Part shown: one piece after another, positions 58,579 to 64,000 of the stretch
Layout: the number at the start of each line of letters is the position of its first letter
How positions within the stretch are numbered: position 1 is the first letter of the stretch
Source of the DNA: an uncultured Bacteroidales bacterium
Lineage (GTDB): Bacteria > Bacteroidota > Bacteroidia > Bacteroidales > Bacteroidaceae
Direction of reading: 5' to 3'
DNA length: 64,000 nucleotides
Assembly (NCBI GenBank): GCA_902772585.1
Contig: CACYBB010000011.1
Coordinates: 40,317-104,316 of the forward strand
Made by a program: the position numbers and the translations under genes
The notes under the pieces: model-generated
The model's database searches: none
Seen by the model: only the letters and a program-made list of their open reading frames with translations
What the model was told of the DNA's origin: nothing

Positions 58579-59730
58579 TTATTTATTGGCAATTATTGAG
58601 TCAGCGACTTGCTCCATACTCCACTGGAAGGTGGCGGCGGAGCGGTCGCTGCCGTCTATGATGCCCATCCAGTAGAAGGCGGCGGCATTGTACTTCTTGC
58701 ACAGACGTATGATGTCGGCAGCCTGTCGGCCTGCCTCCTGTTTCTGCTCGTCGGTACTCGTCTTGTTGATGGTCTTCTCGGCCTGTCCGTTCGAGCCGTA
58801 TTCACCGATGATGACAGGATAACCCTTCGAGATGATGTGCTTGTCCAGGTCGGCAAACAGGCGTGTCACCTCCTCGCTGCACTCCTTCGTCCAGTGCATG
58901 TCGTAGTTGTTCACCCAGTCCCATGGGTCGTAGCTGTGTACCTCGACAGCCAGGTGCTGCTGGTTGCCACAGGGGTCGGTGGGTACCACGAGGGCTGGCA
59001 GCGTGTTAGGCGTGTGCGAACCGCTGTAGGTGTTCACGATGAGGTTACGATACTGGTTCTTGCCACCCGTAGCGCGTACGGCATCCACGAAGTCCTGCGC
59101 AAACTTGTTGATATACTGCAGATTCTTCAGGTCCTTGGGCTCCGACCATTCCGCATTGGGATTGCTGCCTGTCAGCATTTCGTTATAGCCCTCAAAGAGC
59201 AGCTTCTCGTCGAAGTCCTTGAAGTGGTTGGCTATCTGTGTCCATAGTCCCTTGTAGCGCTCGTGCTGCGTAGCATAGCTGGTGCTGTCTGCCTTCAGCC
59301 ACGCCTCTACGGCTGCTCCCGTGTCGTGGTGTACGTCCACGATGCAGTACATGCCGTTGTCCAGTACCCAGTTCACTATCTGCTCTACGCGACCCATCCA
59401 TGCTGCGTCCACCTTACCCTCGGCATCCATGTGCTGCCACCAGGTCACGGGTACGCGGATGGCGGTAAAGCCCTTCTCTGCCAGTTTCTTGAACATCAGT
59501 TCATTGGCAGGCTGCTGTCCCCAGCTCTTCTCATACTCCTCCAGTGGTGCGCCAGGCTTGATGTCGCTGTCAAAGCAGTCCATGTCGTTGCCCACGTTCC
59601 ATCCGGCAATCATCTTCTTTACGGCCTCTGCGGCGGTCTCTGGTTCTTGCTTCACCTCTTGTTTGGTGCCGCAACTGGTCATGCATAGCATCAGGGCCAA
59701 TGCTGCCAGTGTGTTCATCGTTCGTGTCAT
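58579..59730 (-). CDS. Endoglucanase-like GH5 (subfamily 4) lipoprotein
   Basis: 383 residues. Lipoprotein signal peptide with lipobox MTSC. The barrel shows AGWNVGNDMD, FTAIRVPVTWWQHM and IVDVHHDTG; the acid/base Glu is in FEGYNEMLT and the nucleophile in VIIGEYGS. Subfamily 4 acts on beta-glucan, xyloglucan and xylan. Convergent with the mannanase and followed by manA on the same strand (43 nt). Confidence 0.88.
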   Translation of the reverse strand: MTRTMNTLAALALMLCMTSCGTKQEVKQEPETAAEAVKKMIAGWNVGNDMDCFDSDIKPGAPLEEYEKSWGQQPANELMFKKLAEKGFTAIRVPVTWWQHMDAEGKVDAAWMGRVEQIVNWVLDNGMYCIVDVHHDTGAAVEAWLKADSTSYATQHERYKGLWTQIANHFKDFDEKLLFEGYNEMLTGSNPNAEWSEPKDLKNLQYINKFAQDFVDAVRATGGKNQYRNLIVNTYSGSHTPNTLPALVVPTDPCGNQQHLAVEVHSYDPWDWVNNYDMHWTKECSEEVTRLFADLDKHIISKGYPVIIGEYGSNGQAEKTINKTSTDEQKQEAGRQAADIIRLCKKYNAAAFYWMGIIDGSDRSAATFQWSMEQVADSIIANK

Positions 59731-59773
59731 AGTTGTAGTTATAATAATGTAGTAAAGATTCTGCGGTTTCTTC

Positions 59774-60751
59774 TTACGGCATGGTAGCAGTCAGGAATGT
59801 TGCATTGCCGAAAATGTAGAGGATGTTCTCAGAGGCAGGCACCAGGATGGTCTCGCCCTGATGAATGTCTATGCCGTTGATGTTGGCGTTGCCCCACAGG
59901 CAGACCACGATGACGAAGGAGTCGCAGTGGAAATCTATCTGCTGAGCAACCTGCACCACTACGCGGTGAACCACAAAGTAGGGACAGTTGATGAGCTGTG
60001 AGGTCGGCTTGGTGCTGTCGTACGACGTGCGGTAGGCAGGCCATACCTGATAGTCGATGGCGTCCTTTGCCTCTTCGATATGCAGTTCGCGAGGATTTCC
60101 ATGTGCATCTTTTCGTCCAAAGTCATAGACGCGGTATGTGATGTCGCTGGTCTGCTGAATCTCTGCCAGGAAGTTGCCGGCACCGATAGCATGCAGACGA
60201 CCTGCAGGCAGGAAGTAGAGGTCGCCCTCGTGAGCCTCGTGGGTGGCTATGACGTCCTGCATGGGTGAGCGCCCGTTTACAGGCTCTGCCGTAGCCAGCT
60301 GCTCATACTCCTCTGGGGTGATGCTCTTCTTTAGTCCAGCATAAATCTTCGAGCCCACATCACTCTTGATGATGTACCACATCTCCGTCTTTCCGGCACA
60401 TCCGTGACGCTCCATCGCCAACTTGTCGTTGGGGTGTACTTGTACGGAGAGGTCCTGTCTTGAGTCAATGAGTTTCACCAGCAAGGGGAATTTGTTGCCG
60501 AACTTCTTGTAGATCTTCTGTCCTACCAGCAATCCTTTATACTTGTCGATGAGCTGGACGAGGGTAAGTCCCTCGTCCACGTCATCGATAAGTCCACGGT
60601 TGATGGCCACGCTTTCGTGACCTGGCACGCCGCTTATTTCCCAGCTCTCGCCCACATTAGGCTGAGCATTGAAGATACCTTTGAAAGGTGCAATCTGATA
60701 GCCGCCCCAGATGGTCGTCTTCAGATACGGTTGAAATTTGTATGGTTTCAT
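59774..60751 (-). CDS. manA: Mannose-6-phosphate isomerase, type I
   Basis: 325 residues, the short Bacteroidetes/Gram-positive length. Zinc-dependent cupin enzyme that interconverts mannose 6-phosphate and fructose 6-phosphate. Signatures: TIWGGYQI, LIDSRQDLSVQVHPND with zinc-binding Gln and His, FLPAGRLHAIGAGNFLAEIQ and YRVYDFGRKD. A -7 box TACTTTTG on the minus strand near 60834-60841 precedes a leader of about 75 nt. Confidence 0.95.
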   Translation of the reverse strand: MKPYKFQPYLKTTIWGGYQIAPFKGIFNAQPNVGESWEISGVPGHESVAINRGLIDDVDEGLTLVQLIDKYKGLLVGQKIYKKFGNKFPLLVKLIDSRQDLSVQVHPNDKLAMERHGCAGKTEMWYIIKSDVGSKIYAGLKKSITPEEYEQLATAEPVNGRSPMQDVIATHEAHEGDLYFLPAGRLHAIGAGNFLAEIQQTSDITYRVYDFGRKDAHGNPRELHIEEAKDAIDYQVWPAYRTSYDSTKPTSQLINCPYFVVHRVVVQVAQQIDFHCDSFVIVVCLWGNANINGIDIHQGETILVPASENILYIFGNATFLTATMP

Positions 60752-60958
60752 TGTATGCTTGTGTTATTCGTCATTTGCTTTAATTATGTTAGTAATGTAG
60801 ATTATATGTACTTGTTTGTTTGGTTTCTGCTGCAAAAGTACAGATAATTTTTGAAATATTAGCATACTTTGTTGACAAATACTGATACTTTATCAATACG
60901 TTATGAAAAATGCAAAGGAATGAGCAAAATTGTATTATGGTTATTTCCGATTTTATTG

Positions 60959-60966
60959 TATCTTTG
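60959..60966 (+). promoter_or_regulatory. -7 promoter box of the acetyl esterase gene
   Basis: TATCTTTG, 52 nt before ATG at 61019. Confidence 0.55.
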
Positions 60967-61018
60967 CCCTCGAAAACAATAATGTACTACAAAACAAACT
61001 ATTAATATATAATAAAGT

Positions 61019-63238
61019 ATGAAGAAAACATTACTACTGATGACGCTCGTGGTGCTGACAGCACTGGCGACAAATGCGGCTACACGCACGGTGTGGCAAG
61101 GCAGCAAGGCTCTGAATTGGGGCTATGACTTCACATTGTCTGCATCGGACCTGGGAACGCTAAAGGCTGGTGACGAGTTCAAGGTAACCTACGAGGTAAC
61201 AACAGACGACAGCAATTGGCCTCAGTATCATATTCTGGATGCTGCAAAGAATGACCTGTCTTCGAACAATGTTAAGAATGGAACGACGGAGAATGGGACC
61301 ATACTGACACAAGACATGGTTACCGCTTTGTCGTCAGGTGCCATTATCTGGGGTGGTGGCGTTACTATTACCAAGGTGGAAATCGTAGAGGGCGATGGTG
61401 GTGACTACAGCCACGCAGTGTGGATTGGCGAGTGCAAGATTGGTAACTGGGACGGCTACCAGCAGGTGGCCGCTTCTGCTTTTGCTAAAGCTGCTGTAGG
61501 TCAGACACTGCGCTTGAAGTTCAAGAATCTGGGGGCAGGTGCCTATCTGTCGTTGCGTAATGCCGTTGACAATTGGCCCGACCTGAGCGGTACGGAGGGT
61601 ACGTATATTGCTGGTTCGAAGCAAGACTTCACCATCACCAGTGCCATGCTCAGCGAGTTGAAGGCAAACGGTATGATTATCAGTGGTGTGAACTTTACGG
61701 CAACGGCTGTGGAGCTGTGGAATGCTGACGAAATCAAGACACTGAAGCTGCAGGTTCCAGTATCTTACAACTGGGTGTTCGAAGGTACAGATGTGCCGAC
61801 ATTCTATGTAGGTATCACCAATCCATACAGCACGGCTGTAGAGGCTAGAATAGTAATGGAGGTCGCTACCGATAAGATGGCGTTCGTCACGTCAAGCAGC
61901 AAGACAGTAAGCGTGCAAGGCAACAACGCTCAGCGCATAGAGGATATGAAGGTTGAAGGCCTGGAGCCAGGCATCTATCATGCTACCATCACCGTCAACA
62001 ACGACCTGGCTCGAGGCTTCTATTTTGCCGTAAGACCTACGGAGATAGTCTCTGCCCCTGACAAGCAGAGTGACTTCGATAGCTACTGGGCTGCTGCTAA
62101 GGAGCAGTTGGCTGCTGTGCCCATCAATGCAACGCTGACGGAGATTCCTGCCAAGTCGAGTGCCAAGCGCAAGGTCTATCTCGTGGAGATGCAGTCCATA
62201 GCCGACGGACTCAGTGGAGACCCTGTCACCATTCGTGGCTACTATGCCGAGCCAACTGACGGAAAGAAACACCCTGTGCTGATTCATTATCAGGGCTACG
62301 ACTCAGAATATCGTCCTGGTGGCGACAGTGCTACGCCGTGGTGCATCAATGCCAAGTGGGATACCGAAGAGGGGGCTAACTTTGCAGAATTCATACTGTC
62401 TAATCGCGGACAGAGTGTCAACAACCGTCCTGCCAGTGGTCGCGACGATGGTATCCAGAAGGACTTCACAAATACCTATGGCGACTGGTTTGCCTATGAG
62501 TTTGGCAACAAGGACAAGTACTACTATCGTGGTGCCTATATGGACTGCCTTCGCGCCATCGACTTCATGGCAAGCCGCGAGACGAGCGACATGCAGAATC
62601 TCTTTGCCGAGGGACAGAGCCAGGGTGGTGCCTTCACCGTTGCTGCTGCCGCACTGAGCGACTATAAGTTCAATGCCATTGCTCCCGCCATCACCTTCAT
62701 GGGTGACTTCCCCGACTATTTCCAGATTGTCAGCTGGCCAGGCTATGTAGCCATGAACTGTCAGGCTGAGATTAACAAGAAGGGTGGTGCGATGACTGAT
62801 GCAGACATGTATGCCTTTATGTCGTATTACGACACGAAGAATCTGGCTACCAGTATCACCAGCCCCTACATCACCTCTATTGGTTTGCAGGACAATGTCT
62901 GTCCGCCACATACCAACATCGCGCCGTATAACAATGCACAGACGGCTGCCGACGACAAGGACATCATCTATAACCCCGAGTTGCAGCATCAGACCAACAG
63001 CGATTGGAACGAGACCTACATGACATTCTTCAAAAAGTACATGAAGGACACTACGGGGATTAAGAATGTTAGAGGTCTGAAGGAAGATGGAAGAAGTGAT
63101 TTTTTTGACCTTCAGGGCCGCAGAGTAGTGCAGCCCGTAAATGCGTGCCACACTTCGACCTTTAGGTTGAAGAATGCGTGCCACACTTTGAAGAAAGGAC
63201 TCTATATTAAGAACGGACACAAGTACATCGTTCGATAA
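61019..63238 (+). CDS. Acetyl-xylan-esterase-like (CE7) multidomain secreted protein
   Basis: 739 residues. Signal peptide MKKTLLLMTLVVLTALATNA. Two beta-sandwich, carbohydrate-binding-like segments (~22-125 and ~130-235) and a linker domain lead to the CE7-type esterase (~340-685): nucleophile EGQSQGGAF, then acid/His in LQDNVCPPHTN. The last ~45 residues are a Prevotella-type C-terminal tail (FFDLQGRRVV and KKGLYIKNGHKYIVR), likely a secretion or anchoring signal. Within it, NACHTSTFRLKNACHT is encoded by two tandem copies of a dispersed repeat. It should remove acetyl groups from xylan or similar glycans. Confidence 0.88.
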   Translation: MKKTLLLMTLVVLTALATNAATRTVWQGSKALNWGYDFTLSASDLGTLKAGDEFKVTYEVTTDDSNWPQYHILDAAKNDLSSNNVKNGTTENGTILTQDMVTALSSGAIIWGGGVTITKVEIVEGDGGDYSHAVWIGECKIGNWDGYQQVAASAFAKAAVGQTLRLKFKNLGAGAYLSLRNAVDNWPDLSGTEGTYIAGSKQDFTITSAMLSELKANGMIISGVNFTATAVELWNADEIKTLKLQVPVSYNWVFEGTDVPTFYVGITNPYSTAVEARIVMEVATDKMAFVTSSSKTVSVQGNNAQRIEDMKVEGLEPGIYHATITVNNDLARGFYFAVRPTEIVSAPDKQSDFDSYWAAAKEQLAAVPINATLTEIPAKSSAKRKVYLVEMQSIADGLSGDPVTIRGYYAEPTDGKKHPVLIHYQGYDSEYRPGGDSATPWCINAKWDTEEGANFAEFILSNRGQSVNNRPASGRDDGIQKDFTNTYGDWFAYEFGNKDKYYYRGAYMDCLRAIDFMASRETSDMQNLFAEGQSQGGAFTVAAAALSDYKFNAIAPAITFMGDFPDYFQIVSWPGYVAMNCQAEINKKGGAMTDADMYAFMSYYDTKNLATSITSPYITSIGLQDNVCPPHTNIAPYNNAQTAADDKDIIYNPELQHQTNSDWNETYMTFFKKYMKDTTGIKNVRGLKEDGRSDFFDLQGRRVVQPVNACHTSTFRLKNACHTLKKGLYIKNGHKYIVR
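63140..63188 (+). repeat. In-frame GCGTGCCACACTT repeat in the esterase tail
   Basis: The 16-mer AATGCGTGCCACACTT occurs at 63140-63155 and 63173-63188, 33 nt (11 codons) apart, flanking the near-palindrome TTCGACCTTTAGGTTGAA. Host frame is kept. Confidence 0.8.
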
Positions 63239-63265
63239 TAAGTTGTTAGTTAGTTATTTAAGTGA

Positions 63266-63293
63266 GAAATGGAGACCGTGAGGCCTCCATTTC
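63266..63293 (+). terminator. Terminator after the esterase gene
   Basis: GAAATGGAG (63266-63274) pairs with CTCCATTTC (63285-63293), followed by CTTTTGC. Confidence 0.65.
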
Positions 63294-63315
63294 CTTTTGC
63301 TGTTGCAGCGTTCTC

Positions 63316-63432
63316 TTACATCGTAATCGGTCCGTAACCCGCACACGACGTAGTCGTAATCGCCGTCAGGAACGCTGTGAGTGCGGCTACTATCACCTTC
63401 ACCGCCACCTCAATAATACTGTTCTTCTTCAT
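63316..63432 (-). CDS. Smalltalk protein (38 aa)
   Basis: Read leftward from ATG at 63432: MKKNSIIEVAVKVIVAALTA, then FLTAITTTSCAGYGPITM. Basic start, one hydrophobic helix and a Cys near the C-terminus match the tiny smalltalk family annotated in Bacteroides and Prevotella, usually found beside an HU-like gene, as here. Function unknown; a small membrane peptide or lipoprotein-like product is likely. A truncated relative is at 14294-14395. Confidence 0.8.
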   Translation of the reverse strand: MKKNSIIEVAVKVIVAALTAFLTAITTTSCAGYGPITM

Positions 63433-63537
63433 ACTCGAATTTTCTTTTTTTGACCACAGATTACACAGATATTTTTTTTCGAACATTAATTACCGTTAAT
63501 TATCCGTTAATTATCCATTAATGATCAATTATATGGC

Positions 63538-63580
63538 CATTGCAACGCCACACTCTGTACCTTTAGGTCAGAGAATTACA
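63538..63580. repeat. Dispersed GCCACACTCTG hairpin element, intergenic copy
   Basis: GCAACGCCACACTCTG, then TACCTTTAGGT and CAGAG; CTCTG pairs with CAGAG. The central CCTTTAGGT is shared with the in-gene copy at 63156-63168. Other copies of GCCACACT: 14344-14362 (reverse), 14626-14641 and 43048-43060. Confidence 0.7.
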
Positions 63581-63634
63581 TGGTAATTATATGTTAAACT
63601 AAAAGTTGTTTTCTTGAATTAGTCAGTTTTTTTA

Positions 63635-63790
63635 GATTGTGATAACAATCGAGGTTTTTGCCGTTGAAGAGATTGAATCCCTGGAAGGGTAACGGGATTA
63701 GTGATGATCTTATCTGAGAGCTCGCTCTCAAGAAAGATTGGCGCTGATACCGTTAGTACTCTGGTTGGAGTACAATCTCTTTAATGGGGT
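63635..63790. ncRNA. Candidate structured RNA element before smalltalk
   Basis: AGAGATTG (63668-63675) and CAATCTCT (63773-63780) close a domain with three inner hairpins: AATCCC/GGGATT, TGAGAGC/GCTCTCA and GTACTC/GAGTAC. A separate hairpin GATTGT-GATA-ACAATC sits just before. Strand is not certain; a T-rich run (GGGGTTTTTC) after the closing stem favours plus, while both flanking genes are on minus, where it would be an intercistronic leader. No promoter is clear. Confidence 0.5.
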
Positions 63791-63817
63791 TTTTCTGGTT
63801 TTTGTTTTTAAGAGGCA

Positions 63818-63880
63818 GGGGCCTCAGTCCTCAGACATCAGTCCTCAGACATCAGCCCTCAGCCATCTTACATCAGACAT
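63818..63880. repeat. CAGTCCTCAGACAT minisatellite
   Basis: Irregular copies of CCTCAGACATCAG and CCCTCAGCCATC directly after the HU-like stop codon; the same words in reverse make up the repeat at 28834-28981. Confidence 0.75.
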
Positions 63881-64000
63881 CAGTTCTGGTCGTTTCCGTC
63901 CCCGCCCGGTTCGTTACCGCCGTTACCTCCGGTGTTACCGCTGCCGCCACCATTCGAGGGATTCGTGTTCGAGTTCTGGCTGCCACCACCACTATTCGAG
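63880..64000 (-). CDS. HU-like DNA-binding protein, C-terminal tail (start outside window)
   Basis: Only the last ~39 codons are present: SNSGGGSQNSNTNPSNGGGS and a similar Gly/Asn run, ending GNDQN. Such tails end Bacteroidetes HU-family proteins that precede smalltalk genes; the DNA-binding fold lies beyond the edge. Identity rests on tail composition and the neighbour. Confidence 0.6.
   Translation of the reverse strand, partial: SNSGGGSQNSNTNPSNGGGSGNTGGNGGNEPGGDGNDQN

Larger units (their letters stand above)
63433..63879. other. Non-coding stretch between smalltalk and the HU-like gene
   Basis: No supported gene. It holds AT-rich TTAATTATCC repeats (~63480-63530), one dispersed GCAACGCCACACTCTG hairpin element (63543-63575), the structured block at 63635-63790 and CAGTCCTCAGACAT repeats (63818-63880). 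Confidence 0.7.

Noticed and set aside
57253-60751. Complete polysaccharide utilisation locus
   Set aside because: Mannanase, glucanase and ManA are present, but there is no SusC/SusD pair and the genes are on both strands.

Overview
The window reads as chromosome of a gut or oral Bacteroidales bacterium, most likely Prevotella-like. The evidence is the promoter pattern (TTTG, about 19-20 nt, then TAnnTTTG directly upstream of many genes), the gene families (GH97, a hybrid-two-component-type regulator with propeller repeats, BACON repeats, DUF4407, smalltalk protein, HU-like protein with a Gly/Asn tail) and dense short overlaps within operons. No rRNA, tRNA or CRISPR array was found. One gene is cut at each edge: mfd on the left and the HU-like gene on the right.

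Layout. 1-5.6 kb holds housekeeping and stress genes: mfd (3' part), a GH97 glycosidase, a small heat-shock protein behind a near-consensus sigma-54 promoter, and an SDR oxidoreductase. 5.65-14.3 kb is one self-contained five-gene operon with its own promoter and terminator. It encodes a pyruvyltransferase-family protein, two tandem A-PCP-thioesterase NRPS-like enzymes, a GT2 glycosyltransferase, and a MATE exporter fused to an RsbW-type ATPase. It looks like a small, probably uncharacterised biosynthesis-and-export pathway. 14.3-31.2 kb is a visibly AT-rich accessory block. It holds broken repeat-protein genes, a structured RNA gene with promoter and terminator, a secreted CHAT peptidase, and a convergent operon of secreted caspase, ECF sigma factor and single-pass anti-sigma-like TPR protein. 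It also holds a DUF4407 operon, a DnaB-like ATPase, several orphan proteins, a truncated zeta-type toxin with its small partner, a VapBC-type pair, and a protein ending in an RNA polymerase alpha-CTD-like domain.

31.2-56.3 kb is mostly core: pgk, a CobW-family GTPase, and a leftward operon radA-queC-BASS transporter-BACON lipoprotein-TonB receptor-YiiX hydrolase. Then come a substrate-binding lipoprotein with a TPR protein, a leftward operon kdsA-kdsD-regulator-cardiolipin synthase, an outer-membrane barrel and a large MscS channel. 56.3-63.2 kb is a carbohydrate block (BadF/BadG-type kinase, GH5_7-like mannanase, GH5_4-like glucanase, mannose-6-phosphate isomerase, CE7-like acetyl esterase). 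The end holds smalltalk, a structured non-coding stretch, and the tail of the HU-like gene.

A theme across the window is short palindromic or repetitive elements that sit in intergenic DNA and also inside genes in frame (mfd twice, radA, the TonB receptor, the esterase). One such element also truncates a second smalltalk-like gene. These in-frame elements, the caspase-sigma-anti-sigma operon, the NRPS-like operon and the structured RNA are the observations most worth following up. All functions are inferred from reading the sequence; no database search was run.
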